Of a DNA stretch of 64,000 bases, positions 45,026 through 54,032 are shown in pieces (positions within the stretch are counted from its first letter, which is position 1; the number at the start of each line of letters is the position of its first letter). Under the pieces are notes generated by a model. That model had not been told where the DNA came from and ran no database searches. It saw only the letters and a list, made by a program, of their open reading frames with translations. The DNA lies in assembly GCF_900188085.1 (NCBI RefSeq), contig NZ_FZOU01000002.1, positions 620,001-684,000 of the forward strand, written 5' to 3'. The DNA comes from Granulicella rosea. Lineage in GTDB: Bacteria; Acidobacteriota; Terriglobia; Terriglobales; Acidobacteriaceae. Both the position numbers and the translations under genes were made by a program.

Positions 45026-46284
45026 TGGCTACCGCTACCCCGATCAAGGACCAGATCACCCCCGGCATCGACGACGTCGTCGCAGACGCACTGAAACACG
45101 GCAACGCCAACGGCGGCAAAGACCACACCATGGTTCTCAACATGGGTCCGCAGCATCCGTCGACGCACGGCGTGCTCCGGCTGGTCATCGAGATCGACGG
45201 CGAGACCGTCGTGGCCCTCGCGCCCGACATCGGCTATTTGCACACCGGCATCGAGAAGACCTGCGAGGCGAAGTTCTTTCAGCAGGTCGTGCCGCTGACC
45301 GACCGCATCGACTACCTCTCGCCGATGACCAACAACCTCTGCTACTGCCTGGCGGTAGAGAAGTTGCTCGGCCTTGAAATCCCCGAGCGAGCGCAGTATA
45401 TGCGCGTCCTGCTGAACGAGTTGACGCGCATCTCGTCGCACCTGGTCTGGCTCGGCACGCACGCCATGGACATCGGCGCTCTGACGGTCTTCCTCTACTG
45501 CTGGCGCGAGCGCGAGGATATCTCGCGCATCTACGAGAACGTCTCCGGCCAGCGCATGATGAGCTCGTACTTCCGCATCGGCGGCCTGTCGCTGGAGCCT
45601 CCGCTCGACTTCTTCAAGCAGGTGCAGGACTTCCTGAACAAGATGCCCGCGGCGATCGATCAGTATGAGAACCTGCTGACCGGCAACCCGATCTGGATGA
45701 GCCGTCTGAAGGGCGTCGGCTACCTCTCGGCTGAGGACGCCATCGCGCTCGGCGTCACCGGTCCACCGCTTCGCGCGAGCGGCGTCGACTGGGATCTGCG
45801 CCGCGACATGCCCTACTCCGGCTACGAAAAGTTCAAGTTCGACGTACCGGTCTCGACCGACGGCGACGTCTGGGCGCGCTATGTCGTTCGCATCCAGGAG
45901 ATGCGCGAGTCGGTCAAGATCTGCCAGCAGGCGCTCGACGGCATGCCCTCCGGCCCCATCGTCGCCGACGCGCCGAAGATCATCCTGCCGAACCGCGAGC
46001 AGATGAAGACCCAGATGGAGTCGCTCATCCATCACTTCAAGATCGTTACCGAGGGCTTCGCGGTCCCGGCCGGAGAGGTGTTTCAGGCGGTCGAATCGCC
46101 CCGCGGCGAGATGGGCTACTACGTCGTCTCGGACGGCACCGCCAAGCCCTTCCGCGTTCACATGCGCAATCCGAGCTTCGCGACCCTGCAGGCGCTCGAA
46201 ACCATGTGCAAGGGACGCCTCATCGCAGACGTCGTCTCGGTCATCGGCTCCATCGACATCGTACTCGGGGAGATCGATCGATGA
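45025..46284 (+). CDS. nuoD: NADH-quinone oxidoreductase subunit D
   Basis: 419-aa 49-kDa-type subunit lining the quinone site. NMGPQHPSTHGVLRLVIEID holds the quinone-proximal His; GYLHTGIEK, the Tyr-containing PLTDRIDYLSPM and C-terminal VIGSIDIVLGEIDR are typical. About 30 extra N-terminal residues precede the conserved start. ATG 45025 overlaps the nuoC stop; longer in-frame starts run through nuoC and are rejected. It overlaps the next unknown gene by 4 bp. Confidence 0.97.
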   Translation: MATATPIKDQITPGIDDVVADALKHGNANGGKDHTMVLNMGPQHPSTHGVLRLVIEIDGETVVALAPDIGYLHTGIEKTCEAKFFQQVVPLTDRIDYLSPMTNNLCYCLAVEKLLGLEIPERAQYMRVLLNELTRISSHLVWLGTHAMDIGALTVFLYCWREREDISRIYENVSGQRMMSSYFRIGGLSLEPPLDFFKQVQDFLNKMPAAIDQYENLLTGNPIWMSRLKGVGYLSAEDAIALGVTGPPLRASGVDWDLRRDMPYSGYEKFKFDVPVSTDGDVWARYVVRIQEMRESVKICQQALDGMPSGPIVADAPKIILPNREQMKTQMESLIHHFKIVTEGFAVPAGEVFQAVESPRGEMGYYVVSDGTAKPFRVHMRNPSFATLQALETMCKGRLIADVVSVIGSIDIVLGEIDR

Positions 46285-46733
46285 CACCGGAGCCCGCCGC
46301 GCCACCCATCCTCAGCTTCGACGCTGAGCGCAACGAGCAACTGCTCGCCATGGTCCTCGACAAGGTCCATGGCGCCCTCGCCTACTCGCAGCAGATCTAC
46401 CGCGAGCTGGACGAGCTGGTCTCGGCGATGGACGCGGTCGCAGCGGCTTCGGACAAGGTAGGCGCGGGCTTCGTGCGGGTCGGGCTGAGCCGCGCCGAGC
46501 TGGACGCGAGCCTCGGCCGCGTCATCATCAAGGCCATGAGCAAGATCGCAACAGCTGCCATCGAGGTCAACGTCGGCGCGCCCGGTGAGGTGACCTGGGA
46601 GGTGGTGCACGACCTTACGGGCAAGGTGCTGCTCGAAAAGAAGACCATCCTGTTCCCCGCGAGCGATTCGGTGACCTCCGGCGTCAAGCCGCTCGCCATG
46701 AACATCTACCGTCAACTCGTCTCGCCGAAATAA
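46281..46733 (+). CDS. Unknown protein encoded inside the nuo operon (150 aa)
   Basis: Starts at an ATGA overlap with nuoD, so it is translationally coupled. The product is soluble: a helical first half (NEQLLAMVLDKVHGALAYSQ, ELDELVSAMDAVAAASDKV) and a beta-rich second half (EVTWEVVHDLTGKVLLEKKT). No Cys, no signal peptide and no membrane segment. I recognise no family. Its place between nuoD and nuoE suggests an assembly factor or lineage-specific accessory subunit of complex I, which is inference from context alone. Confidence 0.75.
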   Translation: MTPEPAAPPILSFDAERNEQLLAMVLDKVHGALAYSQQIYRELDELVSAMDAVAAASDKVGAGFVRVGLSRAELDASLGRVIIKAMSKIATAAIEVNVGAPGEVTWEVVHDLTGKVLLEKKTILFPASDSVTSGVKPLAMNIYRQLVSPK

Positions 46734-46735
46734 CG

Positions 46736-47038
46736 GTGGAGACCAACCTTCAACGCGAACTCTGGACCTCGTGGGCGTCCATGCTTCGTGTCTACGCCGC
46801 CGCCCACGGCATGAACAGTCCGTATCACGGCGTGGTCGAAGTCAGCGCCGAAGACATTACGTTGCGGGTCAACGATCGCTGGGTCCGTTTCACGCACGAC
46901 GCGCTCGAAACGAGCGAAGGCAGCACGGCAGGATTCGCCCTTCAGGAAGACGGCAATATCCTGATCGGCGAGGTTTCGGAAGAGATGGATATGGCCGCCG
47001 AACAGGTTGCGCGGCGGATGCTTCAAGGCAGCGAATGA
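46736..47038 (+). CDS. Unknown protein encoded inside the nuo operon (100 aa)
   Basis: GTG start 2 nt after the previous stop. Small soluble protein: METNLQRELWTSWASMLRVY, AAAHGMNSPYHGVVEVSAED, a beta hairpin (ITLRVNDRWVRFTHDA) and an acidic helix at the end (EVSEEMDMAAEQVARRMLQG). No recognised domain, no signal. It is tightly linked to the preceding unknown gene, and the two are likely partners. Confidence 0.72.
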   Translation: METNLQRELWTSWASMLRVYAAAHGMNSPYHGVVEVSAEDITLRVNDRWVRFTHDALETSEGSTAGFALQEDGNILIGEVSEEMDMAAEQVARRMLQGSE

Positions 47039-47081
47039 TGCGATAATTGTGCAATACCCGGCAGCAAAGAATCAGGAACGG

Positions 47082-47115
47082 AAGCAGATCCTCCGCAGTG
47101 TGCGAAGGATGACAA
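47082..47115 (-). repeat. REP-like repeat copy inside the nuo operon
   Basis: Minus strand TTGTCATCCTTCGCACACTG then CGGAGGATCTGCTT. It fills most of the 116-bp gap before nuoE and could form a hairpin in the polycistronic mRNA. Confidence 0.75.
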
Positions 47116-47154
47116 CAAGAGACTGTGGTTGGTTCGATCAGAGTCAGGAGTTCG

Positions 47155-47664
47155 ATGAGCGCGATTCAAAATTCCATCTTTACGCCGGAGACGGCAGCCC
47201 GCTTCGACAAGCTGGCCACCATCTATCCGATGAAGCGTTCGGCTCTCGTGCCGATGCTGCTGTACGCGCAGGACGAACTCGGCTACATCTCCGAGCCCGC
47301 CATCACCGAGATCGCCAAACGGCTCGACCTCTTCGACCTCGACGTGCGCAACGTGATGAGCTACTACTCGATGCTCCGCACCAAGCCCGCGGGCAAGTAC
47401 AACATCCAGGTCTGCACGAACATCTCCTGCATGCTGCGCGGCGGCTACGAGATCCTCGACCACTGCAAGGCCAAGCTGGGCATCGGCCACAAGGAAGTCA
47501 CCGCCGACAAAATGTTCTCCCTCGAAGAGGTTGAGTGCATCGGCGCCTGCTGCTGGGCTCCCGCCATGCAGGTCAACTATAACTTCCACGACGACCTCAC
47601 CACCGTCAAGGTCGACGACATCATCGAACAGTATCGCCAGGGACTCGGAAAGGATGTGAAGTAA
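47155..47664 (+). CDS. nuoE: NADH-quinone oxidoreductase subunit E
   Basis: 169-aa thioredoxin-fold subunit carrying the [2Fe-2S] cluster N1a. Ligands are in VCTNISCMLRGG and CIGACCWAPAM. ATG 47155 is chosen because MSAIQNSIFTPE matches the family's N-terminus; an ATG 30 nt upstream lies next to the repeat. Stop overlaps the nuoF start (TAATG). Second half of the operon resumes here after the two unknown genes. Confidence 0.96.
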   Translation: MSAIQNSIFTPETAARFDKLATIYPMKRSALVPMLLYAQDELGYISEPAITEIAKRLDLFDLDVRNVMSYYSMLRTKPAGKYNIQVCTNISCMLRGGYEILDHCKAKLGIGHKEVTADKMFSLEEVECIGACCWAPAMQVNYNFHDDLTTVKVDDIIEQYRQGLGKDVK

Positions 47665-48977
47665 TGCCGACCCTCGTCTCCCATCCCGACGAAGTCAAGG
47701 TTCTCTCCCGCCGCTTCGGCCAGGGCGCGGCCAACATCGACAAGTACCTGGAGCTGGACGGCTACAAGGCCGTCCAGCAGGCCATCGCCGAAGGTCCGGC
47801 CTGGATCATCGACACCATGAAGGCATCGGGACTGCGTGGACGCGGCGGCGCCGGCTTCCCCACCGGTCTCAAGTGGTCCTTCGTCCCCAAGAACGATAAG
47901 GCCAAGTACGTGCTGGTGAACGGCGACGAGTCCGAGCCCGGCACCTGTAAAGATCACGTCATCTTCCGCGAAGATCCGCACGCCGTCATCGAAGGCACCA
48001 TGATCGCCGGCCTCGCCATCGGCTCGAAGCTCGGCTTCATCTACCTGCGCGGCGAGTACCGCTACCTGCTGAAGATCGTGGAAAAGGCGGTCGCCGAGGC
48101 CTACGAGCGCGGCTTTCTCGGCAAGAACATCTTCGGCACCGGCGTGGACTTCGACATCATCACCCAGACCGGCGCGGGCGCATACGAGGTCGGCGAGGAG
48201 TCGGCCCTGATGGAGTCGCTCGAAGGCAAGCGCGGCGTTCCGCGCATCAAGCCTCCCTTCCCTGCCGTCGTCGGCCTCTACGGCGGACCCACCGTCATTA
48301 ACAACGCCGAGACCATCGCCAGCGCACCGCACATCCTGCTGATGGGCGGCCCTGCTTACGCTGCTCTGGGCTCCGAGCGCAACGGCGGCACGCGCCTCTT
48401 CGGCATCTCCGGTCACGTCGAGCGGCCGGGCGTCTATGAGCTGCCCATGGGCTACAACCTCAAGAAGGCGATCTATGAGGTAGCTGGGGGAGTCAAGGGC
48501 GGGAAGAAGCTCAAGGCGGTCGTCCCCGGCGGGTCGTCCTGCCCGGTCCTGCTGCCGGACGAACTCGACGTAGGCCTCGACTTCGACCAGATGGGTAAGG
48601 CCGGCACCATGCTCGGCTCCGGCGGCATCGTCGTGCTCGACGAGACCGTTTCGATCGTCGAGTTCGCGCTGCGCGTTATCAGCTTCTACCAGCACGAGTC
48701 CTGCGGCTGGTGCATTCCCTGCCGCGAGGGCACGGACTGGATCAAGAAGACCCTCACACGCGTCTACGAGGGCGGCGGCCAGAAGAAGGATGTCGCGAAC
48801 GTCCAGTATCTTGCGGAAAACATGATGGGCCGCACCTTCTGCCCGCTTGGCGATGCGGCCGCCATGCCGACGCTCGGCTTCGTCAAGAAGTTCCGCCAGG
48901 AGTTCGAGGACTACATCGACGGCAAGAAGGCCGGCACACCGATCATCACCGAGCAGCTTCATGTAGGAGCGCATTGA
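47664..48977 (+). CDS. nuoF: NADH-quinone oxidoreductase subunit F
   Basis: 437-aa flavoprotein subunit that oxidises NADH. FMN/NADH-binding motifs GLRGRGGAGFPTGLKW (about residue 54) and NGDESEPGTCKD are present, and the N3 [4Fe-4S] cluster motif ESCGWCIPCREGTDW with the distant Cys in RTFCPLGD. Starts on the nuoE stop (TAATG) and ends on the start of a secreted-protein gene (TGATG). Confidence 0.97.
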   Translation: MPTLVSHPDEVKVLSRRFGQGAANIDKYLELDGYKAVQQAIAEGPAWIIDTMKASGLRGRGGAGFPTGLKWSFVPKNDKAKYVLVNGDESEPGTCKDHVIFREDPHAVIEGTMIAGLAIGSKLGFIYLRGEYRYLLKIVEKAVAEAYERGFLGKNIFGTGVDFDIITQTGAGAYEVGEESALMESLEGKRGVPRIKPPFPAVVGLYGGPTVINNAETIASAPHILLMGGPAYAALGSERNGGTRLFGISGHVERPGVYELPMGYNLKKAIYEVAGGVKGGKKLKAVVPGGSSCPVLLPDELDVGLDFDQMGKAGTMLGSGGIVVLDETVSIVEFALRVISFYQHESCGWCIPCREGTDWIKKTLTRVYEGGGQKKDVANVQYLAENMMGRTFCPLGDAAAMPTLGFVKKFRQEFEDYIDGKKAGTPIITEQLHVGAH

Positions 48978-49363
48978 TGAAGACGATGCTGAAGCGTGGT
49001 TTGCCTCTCATCCTGTGCGCATCGGCACTGTGTTCGTCCGCCTTTGGGATCGATAAGCCAGCAATTCACAACGGCTCGTGGTGGAAGAACAAATCCGGCG
49101 CCTACCGTGATGGATTCGTATCCGGCTATAAGTCCGGGGCGCTGCACTCGACCGGTCACACCGCCATGATGAACAAGCTCGCCACCGCCGACATCGTCGC
49201 CGGGCTCGACGCCCTCTACAAAGACTTCCGCAATCGCAACATCACCGTGGAAGACGCGCTTCCCTACATCGCCGATCAGTTGAGCGGCGTACCCGACGAC
49301 AAGCTGAACGCCGAGCTGCTGCATCTTCGCCAAACGGCGGTCGCCACCGAGGAAGAGCAGTAA
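48977..49363 (+). CDS. Secreted protein of unknown function inside the nuo operon (128 aa)
   Basis: Start overlaps the nuoF stop by one base. A signal peptide (RGLPLILCASALCSSAFG) precedes a short mature domain with WWKNKSGAYRDGFVSGYKSG and a second half DALYKDFRNRNITVEDALPY. The GFVSGYxSG pattern recalls small periplasmic helical folds, but I cannot name the family. A periplasmic product coded in the middle of a cytosolic-arm gene block is unexpected; its role in complex I is unproven. Confidence 0.75.
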   Translation: MKTMLKRGLPLILCASALCSSAFGIDKPAIHNGSWWKNKSGAYRDGFVSGYKSGALHSTGHTAMMNKLATADIVAGLDALYKDFRNRNITVEDALPYIADQLSGVPDDKLNAELLHLRQTAVATEEEQ

Positions 49364-49410
49364 TGGACACCTCAACCTTCACCGCAGAGCAGAACGTGGG
49401 CAAACATTGA
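49363..49410 (+). CDS. Possible 15-codon bridging mini-ORF
   Basis: ATG 49363 lies in a TAATG overlap with the previous stop and encodes MDTSTFTAEQNVGKH. Its TGA overlaps the TTG start of the next gene (TTGA, 49407-49410). It may simply couple translation across the gap. Low confidence as a functional peptide. Confidence 0.25.
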   Translation: MDTSTFTAEQNVGKH

Positions 49411-49862
49411 TCCAAACGATCCGCAGGACCTCACAGCTCGCGATACTCTTTGCCTGCGGCCTAGCCGTGGCCGGTTGCGACGCCCGTCAGATGGGCGTCC
49501 ATACCTCCGCGACCCAGGCCAAGAGCGTCGACGCAACCTGGGCGACCGCGGCTCGGAGCTGCTGGCCCATGATGGCCGACAAGAGCGACACCTACATGAA
49601 GTACAACCTTGCCGAGCCAGCGGTCTTCCGCAATACCTTTCCCGCCTATGCGGCGCTTGGCGATTCGCAGATCGCCAAGCTGGTCGCGCAGCCGGTGAAC
49701 CAGGCGCAGACGCCCGATCCCAGCTTCTTCCAGAACTCGACCTATCCGCTGCTGACCCGCGAGGCGGCTCTCAGCAATCAAGCCAGCACCGCCGACGCGC
49801 AGACGACCGCAGCCAATGCGTTTTGCGCCAAACACCCAGGAACGCCCGCAGAATACAGGTAG
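49407..49862 (+). CDS. Putative lipoprotein of unknown function inside the nuo operon
   Basis: 151 aa from TTG 49407. N-terminus IRRTSQLAILFACGLAVAGC is a lipoprotein signal with lipobox LAVAGC, so Cys23 should be lipidated by Lgt and cleaved by LspA. The mature part has two more Cys (RSCWPMMAD, AFCAKHPG) and Gln/Thr/Ala-rich loops. No family recognised. No ATG or GTG start fits the signal; the frame could also be entered by coupling from the mini-ORF. nuoG follows 8 nt later. Confidence 0.7.
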   Translation: MIQTIRRTSQLAILFACGLAVAGCDARQMGVHTSATQAKSVDATWATAARSCWPMMADKSDTYMKYNLAEPAVFRNTFPAYAALGDSQIAKLVAQPVNQAQTPDPSFFQNSTYPLLTREAALSNQASTADAQTTAANAFCAKHPGTPAEYR

Positions 49863-49870
49863 ACGACCTT

Positions 49871-52252
49871 ATGCCAGACGTATCTTTTACCGTTGACGGA
49901 AAGAAGCTGACCGCCCCCGCAGGCACGCTGCTCATCGAGGCCTGCAAAACTGCGGGCATCGAGATTCCGGCCTTCTGCTACTACCCCGGCCTGTCACTGC
50001 AGGCCGCCTGCCGCATGTGCGTCGTGCGCCAGGAGAAGGTGCCGAAGCTCCAGACCGCCTGCACCACGCCGGTCGCCGAGGGCCAGGTCTTCTTCACCGA
50101 CACGCCTGAGATCGTCCAGGCCCGCAAAGCCACGCTGCAGTTGCTGCTCGGCAACCACCCGCTCGACTGCCCCGTCTGCGACGCCGGCGGCGAGTGCGAG
50201 CTGCAGGACATGACCTTCAAGTACGGCGCGGCCGATTCGTTCTACGCCGAACCCAAGAACCACCGCGAAGAGCAGAAGTGGTCGCCGGTCGTCTACTTCG
50301 ACCGCCCGCGCTGCATCCTCTGCTATCGCTGCGTGCGCATGTGCGGCGAAGGCATGGACGTCTTCGCGCTGGGCGTCGAGAACCGCGGTTCGTCGGCGGT
50401 CATCGCGCCAAACGTTCCCGCCGGGCTCGCGCCCGACCATCTGAACCACGTCGACTGCGAGCAGTGCGGCATGTGCATCGACGCCTGCCCGGTTGGCGCG
50501 CTCACCTCCGGCACCTACCGCTACAAGACCCGGCCGTGGGAGATGAACCACGTCGCAACCGTCTGCACCCACTGCGGCGACGGCTGCAAGACCACCCTCG
50601 GCGTGCGCTCCACCACCGACGGCGCGGAGATCGTACGCGGCGACAACCGCGATCGCTCCGGCATCAACGACGACTTCCTCTGCAACAAGGGCCGCTACGC
50701 CTTCGACTTCGCCAACCACGCCGACCGCATCCAGCAGCCGCTGGTCCGCAAGGCGGGCAAGCTGGAGCCGGTCTCCTGGGAAGAGGCGTTCACCCACATC
50801 GGCAAGAAGTTCCGCGAGCTGCGCGATGCGAAGGGCGGCGACAGCTTCGGCGTCATCGGCGGCAACCGCCTGACCAACGAAGAGGCCTACCTGCTGCAGA
50901 AGTTCGCCCGCACGGTGATCGGCACGAACAACATCGACCACCACCGGACGGCCGACCACGTCACCTTCGCGCAGGCGCTCATCGGTCACAAGGACCGTAC
51001 CGCGTCGCTCCGCGACACCAAGACCGCGAAGTCGATCCTGATCTTCGGCGGCGACCCGACGAATCAGTCGCCCGCGACCGCCTGGAACCTGCGCACGAAC
51101 ATCCGCAACAACGGCGCGAAGCTCTTTGTCGTCAACACCGAGGAGATCAAGCTGCGCCGCCAGGCCAAGGCCTTCGTCCGGCTCGCTCCCTTCGGTTATG
51201 GCGCGATGGCTGCATTCCTGAACGGCGACGACGCCTCCGGCCCGAGCGCGGTCTCGAACGTCGAGGCGCTCGCCGGATTCCGCGATACGCTCAAAGCGAC
51301 CGAGGGCCTGCTGATCCTCATCGGCTCGGAGCTGCGCGGCTCGGAGCTGAAGGCGCTGATCGAGTTCGGTCTCACGCTGCCGGGCGCGAAGTTCGCCCTG
51401 CTCTCGGACTATGTCAACTCGAAGGGCGCGGCCGACATGGGTCTGCTGCCGGACATGCTGCCCGGCTACACCCCCGTGGGTTCCGAGATCTTCGCCGAGT
51501 ACAAGGCTCCTGCTCAAGCCGGCCTCGGCCTGCTTGAGATCTTCGACGCAGCCGCCGCAGGCTCGCTCTCCGCTCTATATATAGTTGGATCGAATCCTGT
51601 GCTGCGCTACGGCGTCGAGCCTGCTTCGCTCAAGAACACCTTCGTCGTGGTGCAAGACCTGTTTATGACCGAAACCGCCGTGCTTGCAGACGTGGTTCTC
51701 CCGGCCGCGAATCTCTACGAGAAGGGCGGCTCGGTCACCAACCACTACGGCGACCTGCAGTTGGTCAAGAAGGCCGGCGACCGCGCGGGCGTCCGCACCG
51801 ATTTCGAGATGATCGTACGCATCGCCGACAAGATGGACGCGCACATCCCTACCCTGATTCCCTTCGGCAAGGGCTTGCGCGCGGACATGGGTCAGACCCG
51901 CGGCGCGCAGTCCGGCGAGGCCGACCGCCACGCCGTCTGGCTGACCGCGCAAAACCTCGAGCCGCGCCTTTCGCCATTCGATCCGTTCGCGATTCTGGAC
52001 GAGATTCAGCGCCTCGTCCCCGGCTATGACATCCTTCGCCTGCAGTTGCTCAGCGGCAACGATCAGCATCTGGAGCCCGCAGCGTCGCAGCCGCTGGTCC
52101 AGATCGGCGCCCGCCGCGACCTCGTGCTGCCCTCGGGCGACACGCTCTTCACCTCGGGCACACTCGGCCACTACTCCGATATGCTCATCGACCTGCAGCA
52201 GAACAGCCGGCGCGAACAGCTTCCCATTCTCGACCAGACGGCGGCGGACTAA
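49871..52252 (+). CDS. nuoG: NADH-quinone oxidoreductase subunit G
   Basis: 793-aa Fe-S subunit of the peripheral arm. The N-terminal ferredoxin domain has CYYPGLSLQAACRMC and CPVCDAGGECELQD; then CILCYRCVRMC and CEQCGMCIDACPVGA hold [4Fe-4S] clusters, and CTHCGDGCKTTL supplies the ligands expected for the N7-like site before the molybdopterin-oxidoreductase-like domain (about 220-790). ATG 49871 is chosen by the family N-terminus PDVSFTVDGKKL; longer in-frame starts overlap the lipoprotein gene. Confidence 0.96.
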   Translation: MPDVSFTVDGKKLTAPAGTLLIEACKTAGIEIPAFCYYPGLSLQAACRMCVVRQEKVPKLQTACTTPVAEGQVFFTDTPEIVQARKATLQLLLGNHPLDCPVCDAGGECELQDMTFKYGAADSFYAEPKNHREEQKWSPVVYFDRPRCILCYRCVRMCGEGMDVFALGVENRGSSAVIAPNVPAGLAPDHLNHVDCEQCGMCIDACPVGALTSGTYRYKTRPWEMNHVATVCTHCGDGCKTTLGVRSTTDGAEIVRGDNRDRSGINDDFLCNKGRYAFDFANHADRIQQPLVRKAGKLEPVSWEEAFTHIGKKFRELRDAKGGDSFGVIGGNRLTNEEAYLLQKFARTVIGTNNIDHHRTADHVTFAQALIGHKDRTASLRDTKTAKSILIFGGDPTNQSPATAWNLRTNIRNNGAKLFVVNTEEIKLRRQAKAFVRLAPFGYGAMAAFLNGDDASGPSAVSNVEALAGFRDTLKATEGLLILIGSELRGSELKALIEFGLTLPGAKFALLSDYVNSKGAADMGLLPDMLPGYTPVGSEIFAEYKAPAQAGLGLLEIFDAAAAGSLSALYIVGSNPVLRYGVEPASLKNTFVVVQDLFMTETAVLADVVLPAANLYEKGGSVTNHYGDLQLVKKAGDRAGVRTDFEMIVRIADKMDAHIPTLIPFGKGLRADMGQTRGAQSGEADRHAVWLTAQNLEPRLSPFDPFAILDEIQRLVPGYDILRLQLLSGNDQHLEPAASQPLVQIGARRDLVLPSGDTLFTSGTLGHYSDMLIDLQQNSRREQLPILDQTAAD

Positions 52253-52255
52253 CCC

Positions 52256-53326
52256 ATGAACCTGTCTCCCTTTTTGACGTTTTTTCTATTGACCGTGGTC
52301 AAGATCGTCATCGTGCTCGTCATCACGCTTACGTCGGTGGCTTATACGGTTCTGCTCGAACGTAAGGTCGCTGGACGGATGCAGAATCGCTGGGGGCCTT
52401 CGCGTGTCGGTCCTTTCGGTCTGCTGCAGCCTCTGGCCGACGGCATCAAGCTCTTCCTCAAGGAAGATCTCATGCCGCTCGCGATTCAAAAGCCGCTCTT
52501 CGTGATCGCGCCAATCATCGCGCTCTCCTGTGCGCTGGTCTCGATTGCCGTGGTGCCCTTCGGCCCGCTGACCGAGGTCCACGTTCACGGACAGCCCGGC
52601 TTCGACCTGTTCGATATCTCGAATATCAATATCGGGCTGCTCGTCATTCTCGGTATTACCTCGATCGGCGTTTACGGCATCGCGCTGTCGGGCTGGTCGT
52701 CGAATAACAAGTTTGCCCTGCTCGGCAGCCTCCGCGCCACGTCGCAGATGATCAGCTACGAGCTTGCGCTTGGGCTTTCGCTGGTTGGCATCGTCCTGCG
52801 GGCCGGTTCGCTCAACCTGCGCACGATCGTCGCCAGCCAGTCGGCCCACGGCGCGCTCTCGTGGAATATCCTGGGCGGTTTTCAGATCGTTGCATTTGTG
52901 GTCTACCTCATCAGCGCATTCGCCGAGGCAAACCGCACCCCGTTCGACCTTCCTGAAGCAGAGTCGGAGCTGGTCGCGGGCTATCACACCGAGTACAGCT
53001 CGATGAAGTTCGCCATGTTCTTCATGGCTGAGTACGCGAACATGATCACCATCAGCTGCGTGGCGACGTTGCTCTTCTTCGGCGGCGCCTCCAGCCCGTG
53101 GGGCAACGCGCTGCCAAATATCGGCGGGGCCATCGGCGCGGCGATCTTCCCGGTTCTCTGGTTCGTCCTCAAAGTCTTTTGTTTTCTGTTCCTCTTCATC
53201 TGGGTCCGGTGGACCATACCGCGCTTCCGTTACGACCAACTGATGGCCTTCGGTTGGAAGGTGCTGATGCCCATCGCCATCGTCAACATTCTTGTGACCG
53301 CTTTGGTGATGTCCGTCCGTTCGTAG
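52256..53326 (+). CDS. nuoH: NADH-quinone oxidoreductase subunit H
   Basis: 356-aa membrane subunit at the junction with the peripheral arm. [54 protein letters not shown] and the C-terminal [15 protein letters not shown] are hallmark motifs. About eight membrane helices. Three bases separate it from nuoG. The gene normally after it, nuoI, is missing. Confidence 0.97.
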   Translation: MNLSPFLTFFLLTVVKIVIVLVITLTSVAYTVLLERKVAGRMQNRWGPSRVGPFGLLQPLADGIKLFLKEDLMPLAIQKPLFVIAPIIALSCALVSIAVVPFGPLTEVHVHGQPGFDLFDISNINIGLLVILGITSIGVYGIALSGWSSNNKFALLGSLRATSQMISYELALGLSLVGIVLRAGSLNLRTIVASQSAHGALSWNILGGFQIVAFVVYLISAFAEANRTPFDLPEAESELVAGYHTEYSSMKFAMFFMAEYANMITISCVATLLFFGGASSPWGNALPNIGGAIGAAIFPVLWFVLKVFCFLFLFIWVRWTIPRFRYDQLMAFGWKVLMPIAIVNILVTALVMSVRS

Positions 53327-53368
53327 TTCAGACTTTGCTTCACCGCGTCAAACGCAGGATCACTGTTT

Positions 53369-53374
53369 TACAAT
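53369..53374 (+). promoter_or_regulatory. Possible internal promoter where nuoI would normally lie
   Basis: The 134-bp gap 53327-53460 holds TACAAT (53369-53374) with no good -35. No ferredoxin-like coding remnant (CxxCxxC) can be read in any frame. Confidence 0.25.
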
Positions 53375-53460
53375 CGGCAGAACGGCCACATCTCAGCGTC
53401 TGCACCGCACTCACACCGAAACCCGGGGCCTTCAACCGGGAAAAGGATACGACGGCACTC

Positions 53461-54030
53461 ATGCAACTTGCCCTCTTCATCATCTTCGCCGCACTGGCCG
53501 TCGCAGGAGCTTTGAATTTCCTGCTCCAGCGGCACCCGATCAACTCGGCGCTCTCGCTGGTCGTGGTCATGCTCTCGCTCGCGGTTCTTTACTGGTCGCT
53601 TGGCGCGGAGTTCCTCGCCGCCGCGCAGGTCATCGTCTACTCCGGCGCCGTCATGGTGCTGTTCGTCTTCGTTGTCATGCTGCTCAACGCGGGCGAGGAA
53701 GAGCGAACCACCGGAAGCCGAGCCGCGTACTTTGCCGGTATCCCCGGCGCCGCCGCTGTCTTCTGCCTGCTCAGCTTCGTCTTTTTGTCGGAGTCGAAGA
53801 CGCTCGGTTCCTCAAACCTCGGCGGATATCTGAACGACGGCACGGTCAACATCGTCGAAATCAGCAAGATCCTTTTCACCCGGCTGCTGCTGCCCTTCGA
53901 GGTCACCTCGATCCTGATTCTGGTCGCCATTCTGGGCGCGGTCGTGCTGGCGCGCAAGGAACCGGATCCCAAGGTCGTCACCAGCTCGACCGATGCGGCG
54001 GGCGTGATTGTCATCAAGGAGAAAGTGTAA
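53461..54030 (+). CDS. nuoJ: NADH-quinone oxidoreductase subunit J
   Basis: 189-aa membrane subunit with five helices; [60 protein letters not shown] and FVVMLLN form the conserved core, including the pi-bulge Tyr/Gly region. ATG 53461 is preceded by AAAGGAT-type sequence. Longer in-frame starts run through nuoH and are rejected. nuoK starts 2 nt after the stop. Confidence 0.95.
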   Translation: MQLALFIIFAALAVAGALNFLLQRHPINSALSLVVVMLSLAVLYWSLGAEFLAAAQVIVYSGAVMVLFVFVVMLLNAGEEERTTGSRAAYFAGIPGAAAVFCLLSFVFLSESKTLGSSNLGGYLNDGTVNIVEISKILFTRLLLPFEVTSILILVAILGAVVLARKEPDPKVVTSSTDAAGVIVIKEKV

Positions 54031-54032
54031 CC

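Noticed and set aside
53327-53460. Degenerate nuoI remnant between nuoH and nuoJ
   Set aside because: The gap is only 134 bp and no frame shows the CxxCxxCxxxCP ferredoxin pattern.
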